DNA of 55,832 nucleotides from JBDRLU01 sp043812795 (GCA_043812795.1 JBDRLU010000036.1:1-55832); one strand, 5' to 3'. Positions 41,567 through 50,813 are shown, numbered from the stretch's first letter. Program-made: numbers and translations. The notes: generated from the sequence alone by a model not told the origin.

Positions 41567-42856
41567 TTGCTGACTGAAGGGAATTCCAGGGATAAAAGCC
41601 GTCGTTTCTTCTATGGCTATATTGTCGCTGCCAGCAGCTTTCTGATAATGGCCCTCTATGGCGGGCTGATTTATGCCATCGGCGTCTTCTTTCTACCCGT
41701 CGCCGAAGAGTTCGGCTCAAGCCGGGCGACCCTCTCCATCGCTCTTTCCCTCAGCAGTTTCGTCATGGGTATCTACCAGCTTCTCGCTGGAGAAGTAAAC
41801 GACCGCTGGGGGCCGAGGTTAGTCCTTTCTGCCTGCGGTGTCCTTCTCTTCGCTGGTTACTTTTTGATGTCCCGGATTGGTGCCGTCTGGCACATTATTG
41901 TCATTCAGATGTTATTGACTACGGCCGGCATGAGCGGCCTTGTCCCGATGAGGTCGACTATCGTCCGCTGGTTCGTCAAGAGGCGGGGTATGATGAGCGG
42001 CATCGTCACTTCGGGTATTGGCCTGGGAGGTATGATTATGCCGCCGCTGGCCGCCTGGCTTATTACCAGCTATGGCTGGCGTACTTCCTACGCTGTTATC
42101 GGCATTGCCAGTCTGGTCATGGTCATCGGCTTCGCCCAGTTTCTCCGTGGCGACCCGGCACAGATGGGACTGTTACCGGACGGCGCCCCGGCTGAACCAA
42201 AGGCGGATATACCCCGACCGAAACCGGCGGTTGCCGACTTCTCGCTCAAGCGGGCGGTCAGGACGAACCAGTTCTGGCTGATTACCATCATGTGGTTTGC
42301 GGTCAATGTCGGCTACCGGGCGGTGATGGTGCACATCGTGCCGAATGCCATCGACCTGAATATTACGCCGGCCGTTGCCGCCAGTATCCTGACCGTTATC
42401 GGTGCCGCTACGATGACGGGCCGGGTGGCCATGGGTAGCCTCAGCGATAAAATCGGCACCAAGGCGGCTTTTATCATCAGTAATGCCCTGATGACGGTAG
42501 CTTTGTTCCTGCTTGTCGGTGCTAGGGAGTTATGGCTGCTCTATATTGTGGCGGCGGTTTTCGGCTTCGCCAACGGTGGCGGAGTGTCACTCCTGGCGCC
42601 GCTGGTCGCCGCCTTATACGGCTTGAAGTCTCACGGTCTGATTTTGGCCAGTATCTACTATGGGATGTACATCGGGAATTTCGTCGGTCCGGTGATGGCC
42701 GGCCGTTTGTTCGATGTTACCGGCAACTACCGGCTCGCCTTTCTCATCACGGCTATCCTCAGTCTGACAAGTTTGATACTCATGGCGCTGGTCAAGATGC
42801 CGGGCAGGCAGAAAGCCGCTGACAGTCAAGAAACAGTACCAACTGTCACCAGATAG
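41567..42856 (+). CDS. MFS transporter, oxalate/formate antiporter (OFA)-like
   Basis: 429-aa MFS carrier with 12 predicted helices. It begins RRFFYGYIVAASSFLIMALYG, typical of OFA/monocarboxylate carriers. NDRWGPRLVLSACGVLLFAGY is the motif A loop and SDKIGTKAAFIIS its counterpart in the second half. It probably moves a carboxylate; the exact substrate is unknown. The start is a TTG at 41567; the region upstream is GA-rich. It is likely in one unit with the LUD-domain gene. Related to the MFS gene at 53568. Confidence 0.88.
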   Translation: MLTEGNSRDKSRRFFYGYIVAASSFLIMALYGGLIYAIGVFFLPVAEEFGSSRATLSIALSLSSFVMGIYQLLAGEVNDRWGPRLVLSACGVLLFAGYFLMSRIGAVWHIIVIQMLLTTAGMSGLVPMRSTIVRWFVKRRGMMSGIVTSGIGLGGMIMPPLAAWLITSYGWRTSYAVIGIASLVMVIGFAQFLRGDPAQMGLLPDGAPAEPKADIPRPKPAVADFSLKRAVRTNQFWLITIMWFAVNVGYRAVMVHIVPNAIDLNITPAVAASILTVIGAATMTGRVAMGSLSDKIGTKAAFIISNALMTVALFLLVGARELWLLYIVAAVFGFANGGGVSLLAPLVAALYGLKSHGLILASIYYGMYIGNFVGPVMAGRLFDVTGNYRLAFLITAILSLTSLILMALVKMPGRQKAADSQETVPTVTR

Positions 42857-42914
42857 TGCCTCGGGTAAAGACAAAAGAATGCTGGCCGAAGTAAAATATA
42901 CTGAAGGCAGCAAA

Positions 42915-44078
42915 ATGAGTAAGGTCAGGTTAACCCATAAGAAAGGCAGCACACTGCACGATTTCCCTTATACCGGTGTCGGTCGCAAGTGTCCCCACTT
43001 CTGGATTATCAACGTCACCCCACCCGGGCCGGCCCACTGCGTTCACCACTGTCTTTATTGCTACGCCCGCCAGGCCATCTATTCTGACTATTCGTCGGAA
43101 ACTATTATCTATGACAATCTGCCGGAGCTGGTTGAGAAAGATTTAAGGCGGATAAACCTGTGCCCTCCCATCTCGATATCAAATGCTTCTGACCCCTGCC
43201 AGCCTATTCCGGAGCTTCGTGCTGAAGTCAAGCGTCTAGTTCGATTACTCATGGATTACGGAGTCTCTTTTTCCGTCACCACCAAAGGCAACCCCGGTTT
43301 TCTTCTGGACCTGCCCGGCTTTGCCGGGTATCAGCCTAAGTTCGTGGCGGTGACGATAGAGGGTACGGTTGATATTCTCGCCTTAGTCTCCCCCGGTGCC
43401 CCGCCACTGGTCAAGCGGCTTGATACCGTCCGCCGCCTTTCGGCACTGGGTATCGATACTCTGGTACGGTTTGACCCGGTTTTTGTCCACCTCTTCCAAG
43501 CACTCTACGGTGATACGTGGTTCGAGGTAATAGAGAAACTAATTGAGATTTTTGCCACGGCCGGGGCCAAGCATATCGTGTGCAGTACCGGCCGGCTTTC
43601 GAAAACAGCGCCGCCAGGTGGCGGCTCCAGCCTCTGGCAGCGGATTTACGCGGTAATCGAAAAACAGTCGAAGGAAGTCGCCCGTTGTTTTGAGCGAGAG
43701 TACGGTTACGAGCGCGGCGGCACCAGCCAGGGGTACCTGTGGCGGCACGATCTTAGGCTCGCGTTTCACCGGAAGCTACGGGAAGTGGTCGAAGCCAGCG
43801 GTATGACTTACGCCACGTGCCAGGAACTCAGCGCCTTGGAGTCTGATTCGCCGGGGCTGTCTCATTGCGAACGCTTCCTGCTGCCCTTCGCCCGCAAGCA
43901 AAGTAATGGTCGGTTCCAGCCCATCGAAGGCTGCACGGCCAACTGCCATGTATCGTGTCATGACTATGGATTGCCTCCGTGCGGACAGCCGAAGTTAATT
44001 ACGCCTCAACCCTACAAATTGAGTTATCTGAAAGAGCCCGCTCTAACCTACGCTCCACGATTGGTACAGGGAGATTGA
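42915..44078 (+). CDS. radical SAM protein, spore photoproduct lyase-like
   Basis: Radical SAM enzyme (387 aa) with the cluster motif C42-x3-C46-x2-C49 in HCVHHCLYCYARQAIYSD. SNASDPCQPIPE and TTKGNPGFLL match the SplB-like/Rv2578c-like group, whose members act on DNA or are uncharacterised. Extra conserved cysteines occur near the C-terminus (CTANCHVSCHDYGLPPCGQPK) and may bind a second cluster. The frame starts at 42879; I choose the ATG at 42915 because GAAGG lies 8 nt before it. The function remains open. Confidence 0.82.
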   Translation: MSKVRLTHKKGSTLHDFPYTGVGRKCPHFWIINVTPPGPAHCVHHCLYCYARQAIYSDYSSETIIYDNLPELVEKDLRRINLCPPISISNASDPCQPIPELRAEVKRLVRLLMDYGVSFSVTTKGNPGFLLDLPGFAGYQPKFVAVTIEGTVDILALVSPGAPPLVKRLDTVRRLSALGIDTLVRFDPVFVHLFQALYGDTWFEVIEKLIEIFATAGAKHIVCSTGRLSKTAPPGGGSSLWQRIYAVIEKQSKEVARCFEREYGYERGGTSQGYLWRHDLRLAFHRKLREVVEASGMTYATCQELSALESDSPGLSHCERFLLPFARKQSNGRFQPIEGCTANCHVSCHDYGLPPCGQPKLITPQPYKLSYLKEPALTYAPRLVQGD

Positions 44079-44166
44079 CAAAATACGGCACTTTCGCTTA
44101 TTCTCTCATTACTTATATAAATAATCGGAAGTAGGGGACTGATATTGGGGGTTGACAGATAATCGG

Positions 44167-44211
44167 GGGCATTGAGACTATTGCATAGTAGCTTCGATGC
44201 CCTTAATTTTT
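44167..44211 (+). terminator. hairpin followed by T-tract
   Basis: GGGCAT (44167-44172) pairs with ATGCCC (44197-44202). An inner ACTAT-TGC-ATAGT (44177-44189) stacks inside, and TTAATTTTT follows. It could terminate the radical SAM transcript. Because a TTGACA lies at 44155-44160, it could also be an attenuator ahead of the dehydrogenase gene. Confidence 0.5.
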
Positions 44212-44278
44212 GAGTCAAAAAGGACAGCGATAAGGCTTCATCGGGCTAATTTATCATAAGGAGGAAAAGGAGGCAGCA

Positions 44279-45172
44279 ATGGATATCGGATTTATCGGAG
44301 TCGGGCAAATGGGTGGCCGGATGGCGCAACATTTAGTCGCCGCCGGCTACGGGGTGACGGTCTATGATATCAACAAGGCGGCGGCCGCTCCCCTCTTAGA
44401 CAAAGGGGCTAAATGGGGGGATACACCGAAAAAACTGGCTGAATCGTGCCCGGTGGTGATAACCATGGTACCCGGCCCTCCCGAGGTCGAGCAGACTGTC
44501 TATGGGGCTGAAGGGCTGATGGCCGGGTGGAAGAAGGGTGACATCTACCTCGATATGACTACCAGCCTGCCCAGTCTCACCCGCCGGATTGCCAAGGATG
44601 CCGTGGCCAAGGGCGTCACCGTCCTGGACGCGCCGGTTACTGGCGGTATCACCGGGGCGCAGGATGCTACTCTCACCATTTTTGTCGGTGGTACGCCGGA
44701 GAATTTCCAGAAAGTCTCCGATATTTTGAAACACATGGGGAAAGTAATAATGCACATGGGTGACACCGGCTGCGGTAATATTACCAAGCTCGTGAACAAC
44801 CTGATATCTATCAGCGTCAGCAGCATTAATGCCGAGGCGATGGTCCTCGGTGTCCGCGCCGGCATGGACACGCGTAAACTGTGGGAGGCGGTTACCAATG
44901 GAACCGGCAATAACCGCAACCTTCAGGTGACCTGGCCGAGGACGGTGCTGGCCGGTAACTTCGAACCGGCGTTTCAAATGAACCTGGCGGCTAAAGATGT
45001 CGGGCTGGCGTTAGCCCTGGCAGAGGAGTATTCGCTACCGCTGAACGTGGCGGCGGCCGTCAAGCAGCGCCTCATCGAGGCCAAGGGCGCCGGCCTCGGC
45101 AAGGAATCTTCACAAAGTGTTATCTGGCGGCTGGAAGAACTGGCCGGCGTGAAAGTGCGTTTCCAGAAATAA
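44279..45172 (+). CDS. NAD(P)-dependent beta-hydroxyacid dehydrogenase (3-hydroxyisobutyrate dehydrogenase family)
   Basis: Cytosolic dehydrogenase of 297 aa. Rossmann N-terminus IGFIGVGQMGGRMAQHL, substrate-binding LDAPVTGGITGAQDATLTIFVGG, catalytic Lys in NITKLVNNLISI, and the C-terminal helical domain (FQMNLAAKDVGLALALAEE). It would oxidise a short beta-hydroxyacid such as 3-hydroxyisobutyrate or a tartronate-like compound. Strong ribosome site AAGGAGG upstream. A cupin gene follows 36 bp later, probably in the same unit. Confidence 0.9.
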   Translation: MDIGFIGVGQMGGRMAQHLVAAGYGVTVYDINKAAAAPLLDKGAKWGDTPKKLAESCPVVITMVPGPPEVEQTVYGAEGLMAGWKKGDIYLDMTTSLPSLTRRIAKDAVAKGVTVLDAPVTGGITGAQDATLTIFVGGTPENFQKVSDILKHMGKVIMHMGDTGCGNITKLVNNLISISVSSINAEAMVLGVRAGMDTRKLWEAVTNGTGNNRNLQVTWPRTVLAGNFEPAFQMNLAAKDVGLALALAEEYSLPLNVAAAVKQRLIEAKGAGLGKESSQSVIWRLEELAGVKVRFQK

Positions 45173-45208
45173 GAGTAATGAAATATTTACTTGAGATAAG
45201 GAGTTAGC

Positions 45209-45565
45209 ATGAAAGTTATCAAAGTTAGCCAAGTACCCAAAGAGCCATCGACTAATGCCAAGTTATTCACCGGCCCGGTTACCAGCCAGGTAATCCTCGA
45301 CACCGAAAACATCCGTATCAGACAGGTTAACTTCAGTCGTGGGGTCAGGAACAAGTTCCACAGCCATAGTTCGGAACAAATACTCATTATTACCGAGGGC
45401 AAAGGTATCGTGGCTACGGAGAAAGAAGAGATAACCGTCGTCCCAGGGGATGTCATTATCTTTCCGGCGGGAGAGAAACACTGGCACGGAGCGACCAAAG
45501 ATACCACCTTCTCTCATCTCTATGTCATCGGGCCGGGCCAGCAGACGACGCAGCTCGAGGACTAA
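45209..45565 (+). CDS. cupin-domain protein
   Basis: Single-domain cupin of 118 aa. Metal motif 1 is FHSHSSEQILIITEGKG and motif 2 is PAGEKHWHGA. It probably binds a divalent metal and may act on, or sense, a small organic acid handled by the dehydrogenase just upstream. Start ATG behind GGAG. Confidence 0.88.
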   Translation: MKVIKVSQVPKEPSTNAKLFTGPVTSQVILDTENIRIRQVNFSRGVRNKFHSHSSEQILIITEGKGIVATEKEEITVVPGDVIIFPAGEKHWHGATKDTTFSHLYVIGPGQQTTQLED

Positions 45566-45602
45566 AATCTAGCTGCTAATTGGGCACCGCGGGTAATCAT
45601 TT

Positions 45603-45651
45603 CCGTTCGCCCTGAGCCTGTTCAGTCTGACATATCGGAACGAGTCGAAGG
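45603..45651. repeat. dispersed repeat, copy 2
   Basis: Contains the inverted copy of the CAGGCTCAGGGCGAACGG-type core (45603-45625) and a 24/26 match to 40535-40560 (45626-45651). It sits between the convergent cupin and HIT genes. Confidence 0.65.
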
Positions 45652-45659
45652 GTTAGGCA

Positions 45660-46133
45660 CTAGAATTTACCTTCAAGCTTGCGATAGGTGTCGGTCAGAG
45701 CCTCGGGCAGCACCTTGGCGTCGGCGACGACGGGCATAAAATTGGTATCACCCGACCAGCGGGGCACGATATGGGTGTGGATGTGGTCGGCCAGGCCAGC
45801 CCCGGCGACACGTCCCAGATTGATGCCCAGGTTAAAGTTGTTGGCTTTGAATGCCTGTTTGAGTACTTCCACACCCAGGCTCACCAGTTTGAAGTGCTCG
45901 AGTAGTTCGTCGTCGGTCAATTGAGATAAACTGGCGATGTGGCGGTAGGGGGCGACTAACAGGTGTCCGGGATTATAAGGGAAACTGTTCAGGATGATGA
46001 AATTTTTATCGCCGCGGTAAAGGATATAGTTCGCTGCATCGTTGTCCTGCTTCGGTTTATCGCATAAAAAGCACCCTTTTTCTTTGTCCATCTCGATATA
46101 TTGCATGCGCCACGACGCCCAAATTCGTTTCAT
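45660..46133 (-). CDS. HIT-family nucleotide hydrolase (Ap4A-type)
   Basis: 157-aa HIT protein with the catalytic HIHTHIVPRW near the C-terminus and NPGHLLVAPYRHIASL earlier. The N-terminal CFLCDKPKQ is a likely zinc pair, with H/H contributed by the HIT core. It probably hydrolyses dinucleoside polyphosphates or adenylylated nucleotides. It has its own promoter, divergent from the BaiN-type gene. Confidence 0.92.
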   Translation of the reverse strand: MKRIWASWRMQYIEMDKEKGCFLCDKPKQDNDAANYILYRGDKNFIILNSFPYNPGHLLVAPYRHIASLSQLTDDELLEHFKLVSLGVEVLKQAFKANNFNLGINLGRVAGAGLADHIHTHIVPRWSGDTNFMPVVADAKVLPEALTDTYRKLEGKF

Positions 46134-46163
46134 ATCGCTCTCCTTAGTCCGTTTGCCATCGCT

Positions 46164-46192
46164 ATTTTAGTGGGATACCGACGGTGAGTCAA
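46164..46192 (-). promoter_or_regulatory. promoter of the HIT gene
   Basis: Minus strand TTGACT (46192-46187), 17 bp, TAAAAT (46169-46164); about 23 nt leader. Confidence 0.7.
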
Positions 46193-46225
46193 AACTATGC
46201 CTTGGAACTTATAGTTACACAGCCC

Positions 46226-46253
46226 TTTACAAAAGAAAGGGTTCAGGTAGAAT
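46226..46253 (+). promoter_or_regulatory. promoter of the BaiN-type flavoprotein gene
   Basis: TTTACA (46226-46231), 16 bp, TAGAAT (46248-46253); predicted leader of about 35 nt. Confidence 0.65.
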
Positions 46254-46294
46254 GAGAAGGGTAAAAGCCCATCTCTCACACGAGGCTGGTCGGA

Positions 46295-47623
46295 ATGATT
46301 AAGAAACGGGTCATTGTTATCGGTGCCGGGGCTGGCGGCATGATGGCCGCCGCCCGTGCTGCCGAATCGGGTGCCGGGGTGCTGTTGCTGGAAAAGACCG
46401 AACGTGCCGGTAAGAAAATCCTTATCAGCGGCAAAACGCGCTGTAACCTGACCAATACCAGGGATTTGAACGACTTTATTGCCATGTTCGGGCCGAACGG
46501 TCGTTTTCTCTACAGTGCCTTCAACCGCTACTTTCGCGATGATTTACTGGCACTGATGAGACGCTACGGCGTCGAGGCCAAAGCCGAACGCGGCGGCCGA
46601 GTCTTTCCGGCATCCGATGATGCCCGCGATATGGTCGAAGTCCTGGAGCGGTACCTGGCGGACAGTGGCGTGAAAATTAAAACTGGTGTACCGGTCACGG
46701 AAATATTGGTCGAGAGGGGGCATGTCACCGGCGTACGGACTGAGCGGCAGACGTACCCTGCCGCAGCGGTCATCCTGGCTACAGGAGGTGCTTCATATCC
46801 GGTAACTGGCTCAAACGGTGATGGCTACCGGATGGCGACGGCGCTCGGCCATACCGTTACGCCATTGCGCCCGGCCCTGGTGCCGCTGATTGTCTTCGAG
46901 ACCGAGCGAGCGAAAAGTATGCAGGGTGTCAGCCTGCGTAACGTGCGCCTGACGGCGTTCCAGTGCGCCGCCGACGATATTGACGCGAGATTGATGCCAT
47001 CGAAAGACACCGGACGGGGCATTCCCGGTAAGCGTCCGCGCCCGCCTGTCATCGAAAGCCGAATGGGGGAAATGATGATGACTCATTTCGGTCTCGGCGG
47101 GCCGGTGATATTGCAGATGAGCCTGGCCATCGTCGAGGCACTCGAGCGCGGGCCGGTGAGCGTGTCCATCGACCTCAAGCCAGCGTTGAGCGATGAGAAG
47201 CTGGACGAACGTTTGCAGCGGGATTTTGACCGGTACAGCAAACGAAGCTACCGTAACTTACTGAAGGAGTTATTGCCCCAGAAGATCATCGAGCCGTTTA
47301 TCGGGATGACCGGCATATCACCGGATAAACCGGGCCATCAGATTGTGGCCGCCGAACGGGAGCGGGTGCGGCGCTTACTGAAGTCGCTCCGTTTCAATAT
47401 CAAGGCACCGTTGCCCCTAGCTTCAGCGATGGTGACAGCCGGGGGTGTTTCGTTGCAAGAGATTGACCCGCGCACGATGGCCTCGCGTTTAGTGGAGGGG
47501 CTGTATTTTTGTGGTGAGGTAATGGACATCGATGCCGAAACGGGTGGCTACAACTTGCAGGCGGCCTTTTCTACCGGCTATATTGCTGGGGAGTCGGCTG
47601 CTCGGAATCTTACAGGACACTGA
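46295..47623 (+). CDS. BaiN/HI0933-family FAD-dependent oxidoreductase
   Basis: 442-aa flavoprotein of the HI0933/YhiN/BaiN family. FAD-binding VIGAGAGGMMAAARAAESG, the family signature GKKILISGKTRCNLTN, RGGRVFPASDDARDMVEVL, ILATGGASYPVTGSNGDGY and the C-terminal FCGEVMDIDAETGGYNLQAAFSTG (split across the family motif). Members reduce flat ring compounds such as bile-acid intermediates, but most are uncharacterised. It overlaps the convergent maf gene by 14 bp. Confidence 0.9.
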   Translation: MIKKRVIVIGAGAGGMMAAARAAESGAGVLLLEKTERAGKKILISGKTRCNLTNTRDLNDFIAMFGPNGRFLYSAFNRYFRDDLLALMRRYGVEAKAERGGRVFPASDDARDMVEVLERYLADSGVKIKTGVPVTEILVERGHVTGVRTERQTYPAAAVILATGGASYPVTGSNGDGYRMATALGHTVTPLRPALVPLIVFETERAKSMQGVSLRNVRLTAFQCAADDIDARLMPSKDTGRGIPGKRPRPPVIESRMGEMMMTHFGLGGPVILQMSLAIVEALERGPVSVSIDLKPALSDEKLDERLQRDFDRYSKRSYRNLLKELLPQKIIEPFIGMTGISPDKPGHQIVAAERERVRRLLKSLRFNIKAPLPLASAMVTAGGVSLQEIDPRTMASRLVEGLYFCGEVMDIDAETGGYNLQAAFSTGYIAGESAARNLTGH

Positions 47624-48185
47624 TACCGAATTCTTTCAGAGCTTCCGTCAAAGCGTTTATTGGCAGGCCCATGACGTTGAAATAATCGCCCTCAATCCTT
47701 TCGACGATAACCGCGCCCAGTCCTTGAATGGCGTAGGCCCCGGCTTTCTCCAGAGGCTCCTTCGACCTGACATAGGCATCGATTTCCGGAGGGGTCAGTT
47801 TCTTGATATAGACTCTAGTTTCGACGGCTCTGGATAACTTTTTGCCGGTTCCAGTATCTATCAGGCTGAAGCCGGTGATTACCGAATGGCTCTTCCCGCT
47901 CAGCATTTGCAACATTTCTCTAGCTTCGTTTTCCGTGTGGGGCTTGCCCAGTATTTGCCCATCGAGGACACCGAAGGTATCGGCGGCGATGATGATGGCA
48001 TTTTTGTGTTTGCGGGCAACGGCTTCAGCTTTAGTCAGGGATATTTTCCGGGCAAGTTCGTGTGGTTCCAGCCCGGAATCTAAAACTTCTGTCTCATTAC
48101 TCGGCTCAACATCGAATTTCAGGCCGATTTGCTCCAGTAATTCTTTTCTTCTCGGTGAAGCGGAGGCTAAGACGATTTTCTTCAT
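47610..48185 (-). CDS. maf: Maf-family nucleotide pyrophosphatase
   Basis: 191-aa Maf protein that hydrolyses non-canonical or canonical nucleoside triphosphates (dTTP/UTP type), a house-cleaning role. LASASPRRKELLEQIG at the N-terminus, AADTFGVLDGQILGKP and YAIQGLGAVIVERIEGDYFNVMGLP. The frame is open upstream, but the ATG at 48185 gives the family start. An extended -10 (TG-C-TATAAT, 48204-48199) lies 13 bp before it, giving a very short leader. Confidence 0.93.
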   Translation of the reverse strand: MKKIVLASASPRRKELLEQIGLKFDVEPSNETEVLDSGLEPHELARKISLTKAEAVARKHKNAIIIAADTFGVLDGQILGKPHTENEAREMLQMLSGKSHSVITGFSLIDTGTGKKLSRAVETRVYIKKLTPPEIDAYVRSKEPLEKAGAYAIQGLGAVIVERIEGDYFNVMGLPINALTEALKEFGISVL

Positions 48186-48198
48186 GTTTATGCTACGG

Positions 48199-48207
48199 AT
48201 TATAGCA
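48199..48207 (-). promoter_or_regulatory. extended -10 promoter of maf
   Basis: Minus strand TG-C-TATAAT, TATAAT at 48204-48199; no good -35 visible. The predicted leader is only about 7 nt. Confidence 0.5.
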
Positions 48208-48244
48208 GCTATCCTATCGAGGGGGAACAAACACAGAGTTTAGC

Positions 48245-48273
48245 TTGTGGAGAAAGCAACGTCAATGTAGAAT
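48245..48273 (+). promoter_or_regulatory. promoter of the flavodoxin gene
   Basis: TTGTGG (48245-48250), 17 bp, TAGAAT (48268-48273). The leader of about 45 nt ends with GGGAGGT before the ATG. Confidence 0.5.
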
Positions 48274-48325
48274 GGGAGACGACTGTGACTGCTATCAGGA
48301 TGGGATATTGCGGGAGGTGTCTCTA

Positions 48326-48772
48326 ATGAAGGTCTTAATTGTCTATGACTCGGTCTATGGGAACACGGAGAAAATTGCCCGGGCCATCGGCGGAGGTATT
48401 GCCGGCGAGGTAAAAGTGGCCCGTGCCAGTGAAGTCGGCCCTGACGCATTGAAGGCGATTGACCTGCTTATCGTCGGCGCGCCCACGCAGGGAGGGAGAC
48501 CGACACCGGCGGTTCGAAGTTTCCTCAGCAACATCGAAAAGGCTACGATTAGGGACATTAAAGTAGCCGCTTTCGATACCAGACTCCCGGCGAAATGGGT
48601 GAAAATATTCGGCTATGCCGCCGGCAAAATTGCGGGCAGTCTGAAAGGAAAAGGCGGGACTCTGGCCGTACCTCCGGAAGGCTTCTTCGTTAACGGTACC
48701 AGAGGCCCCTTGCAGGAGGGGGAAACGGAGCGGGCGGCTCGCTGGGCAAAAGGAATTGTCGAAAGTAAATAG
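48326..48772 (+). CDS. flavodoxin-domain protein
   Basis: 148-aa flavodoxin-like protein. VLIVYDSVYGNTEKIARAI is the FMN phosphate loop, GAPTQGGRPTPAVRSFL the second FMN loop. It probably carries electrons or acts as a small FMN reductase. The frame is open upstream; the ATG at 48326 is supported by GGGAGGT 8 nt before it. Convergent with the histidine kinase gene, 8 bp apart. Confidence 0.88.
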   Translation: MKVLIVYDSVYGNTEKIARAIGGGIAGEVKVARASEVGPDALKAIDLLIVGAPTQGGRPTPAVRSFLSNIEKATIRDIKVAAFDTRLPAKWVKIFGYAAGKIAGSLKGKGGTLAVPPEGFFVNGTRGPLQEGETERAARWAKGIVESK

Positions 48773-48780
48773 TGCCCCGT

Positions 48781-50145
48781 CTAATTGCTCAGCGGAAGGC
48801 TGATGTAAAAGGTGGTGCCTTTCCCCACCTGGCTTTCCACCGTAATCTTACCGCCGTGAGTTTCGGTGATATGCCTGGCAATAGCCAGACCCAGGCCGGC
48901 TCCTCCCTCGGCGCGGGAACGGGCCTTATCGACCCGGTAGAAACGCTCGAAGATATGCGGCAGGTGTTCCGGCGCGATGCCGATGCCGGTATCGCTGATA
49001 GCGACCAGTGCCATGCCGTCTTTCCTAACTAACGAGTCTGAGATACTCCCCCCGTCCGGCGTATATCTGATGGCGTTTTCGAAGATGTTGAGGAATAGCT
49101 GTCTCAACTTTACCCGGTCGCCTCTTACGGTCAGGTCTTCCAGCGGGCCGAGCATGAACTGGAGTCCCTTGTCCCGGGCCAGCGCTTCGACATCTGAGGC
49201 CAGCCCGGTGAGGACTTCCTTGAGATTTATCTCTTCAAGGTTCAATGGCTCTTTGCCGGTATCGCTGCGGGCGAGAAAAAGCAGTTTACCGATAATGGCA
49301 GACATATAGCTAATCTCCTGGGAGACCAGCTCGAGGGACTTGCGGTACTCGGCGTCCGTTCTTTCTTTACTGAGGGCTAAGGTGGACTCAGCTTCCATGA
49401 TGGCTAAAGGCGTACGCAATTCGTGGGAAGCATCGGCGGTAAACTGCCGCTGGCGGGTAAAAGCGGTTTCGAGGCGTTCAATCATCCGGTTCAGGGTTGA
49501 CGCCAGCCGGCCCAGTTCGTCCTCACTATGGACATTTATTCTCTGGCTTAAGTCGGTCTCACCTATTGCTTGGGCGGTCCGGGTGATGCGTTCGACCGGC
49601 TTGAGTGCCCGGCCGGCCAGGAATACACCACCGACAGCAGCCAGAACGAAGACAGCCAGTCCGGAGAAACCCAGAATAATTCTGAACATGCCCAGCACGC
49701 CTTCTATCTCGGTGGTCGGACGGCCAACAATGATGGCGACGCGCGTGAACGGACCAAAGGGAAAGGGGACGCCGTAGAGTCTTATTCGTTCCCCGTTACC
49801 GGTAGTGGCGGTGAGAAAAGAGCTCTGGCCGTCCAGGGCTTGAGTAACCAGCGAGTCGATATTAGTGAATTCGGTGCTCGGGCCGAAGCTTTGCTGTAAG
49901 GTCCCGTCGGTATTGTAAATCAGGAGCAGTTCATCGGGTTGTCCGGCGAAAACGGCACGGCCACGTTCGATGACCAGCGTTGTCCGTAACTCGTTGACCC
50001 GCGTTTCCAGAGAATTATCGAGGTTCTGGTACAAGTTGTGCGATAACGTGAAATAGGCCACCGTGCCGAATATAGCAAGCAGTACCACGATGACAATCAA
50101 GTACCAGACGGTAAGGCGGAACCGAATGCTCTTGAAAAATCTCAT
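48781..50145 (-). CDS. two-component sensor histidine kinase with HAMP domain
   Basis: 454-aa kinase: TM1 about 11-33, extracytoplasmic sensor about 34-150, TM2 about 153-177, HAMP (RALKPVERITRTAQAIGETD), HisKA with His241 (FTADASHELRTPLAIM), ATPase domain (NIFENAIRYTPDGG, DTGIGIAPEHLPHIF, GGAGLGLAIARHI). It overlaps its OmpR-type partner upstream by 4 bp. With the divergent HtrA protease it probably forms an envelope-stress circuit similar to CssRS/HtrA; the signal is unknown. Confidence 0.94.
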   Translation of the reverse strand: MRFFKSIRFRLTVWYLIVIVVLLAIFGTVAYFTLSHNLYQNLDNSLETRVNELRTTLVIERGRAVFAGQPDELLLIYNTDGTLQQSFGPSTEFTNIDSLVTQALDGQSSFLTATTGNGERIRLYGVPFPFGPFTRVAIIVGRPTTEIEGVLGMFRIILGFSGLAVFVLAAVGGVFLAGRALKPVERITRTAQAIGETDLSQRINVHSEDELGRLASTLNRMIERLETAFTRQRQFTADASHELRTPLAIMEAESTLALSKERTDAEYRKSLELVSQEISYMSAIIGKLLFLARSDTGKEPLNLEEINLKEVLTGLASDVEALARDKGLQFMLGPLEDLTVRGDRVKLRQLFLNIFENAIRYTPDGGSISDSLVRKDGMALVAISDTGIGIAPEHLPHIFERFYRVDKARSRAEGGAGLGLAIARHITETHGGKITVESQVGKGTTFYISLPLSN

Positions 50146-50813
50146 ACATTCCTTAGCCGGTAGCCGGCACCCCGGATGGTCTGCAGCAGACTGTCCCCGC
50201 CCTCATCGTCGATTTTACGGCGGAGCCGGCGGATATACACATCGATTATATTGGACATACTGTCGAATTCGTAGTCCCAGGCATTCTCCTCAATCATGGT
50301 TCGCGTAATGACCATGTTGGGATGGCGCATAAAGTATTCCAGTATGGAGTATTCTTTGGTGGTCAGTTCTATCTTTCTCTGTCCGCGCCAAGCCTCCCGG
50401 CTCAGCGTATCGAGTACCAGGTTGCCGACTTCTATTCGTGACGTTTTGGAGAGGGCCTCCCGTCGCAGTAGCGCCCGCACTCGCGCCAGTAGTTCGCTGA
50501 AAGCGAAAGGCTTGACCAGATAATCGTCGGCACCCGAGTCGAGTCCCTTGACTCTGTCCTCCACCGTATCCTTGGCCGTGAGCATCAGGACCGGTGTATT
50601 CACTTTTTTTGCCCTCAAGTCGTGACAGACGGCGATGCCATCTTTCTTGGGAAGCATGATATCGAGCACGATGAGGTCATAAGCCGTGGTCTCGGCCATA
50701 TATTCGGCTTCCTCACCGTCATACACGGTATCAACGGAATAGCCTTCTTCAATGAGTCCCCGTTTGACAATGGCCGCCAGCCGTCTTTCATCTTCAACGA
50801 CCAGAATGCGCAT
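50142..50813 (-). CDS. OmpR/PhoB-family response regulator
   Basis: 223-aa regulator. Receiver: VVEDERRL, phosphoacceptor Asp51 in VLDIMLPKKDG, MLTAKD, VKPFAFSELLARVRALLRR. Winged-helix output: LTTKEYSILEYFM, TRTMIEENAWDYEFDSMSNIIDVYIRRLRRKI and IRGAGYRL. Likely binds the TTTCATGT repeats in the divergent region and controls htrA and itself. It is first in a two-gene unit with the kinase. Confidence 0.95.
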   Translation of the reverse strand: MRILVVEDERRLAAIVKRGLIEEGYSVDTVYDGEEAEYMAETTAYDLIVLDIMLPKKDGIAVCHDLRAKKVNTPVLMLTAKDTVEDRVKGLDSGADDYLVKPFAFSELLARVRALLRREALSKTSRIEVGNLVLDTLSREAWRGQRKIELTTKEYSILEYFMRHPNMVITRTMIEENAWDYEFDSMSNIIDVYIRRLRRKIDDEGGDSLLQTIRGAGYRLRNV

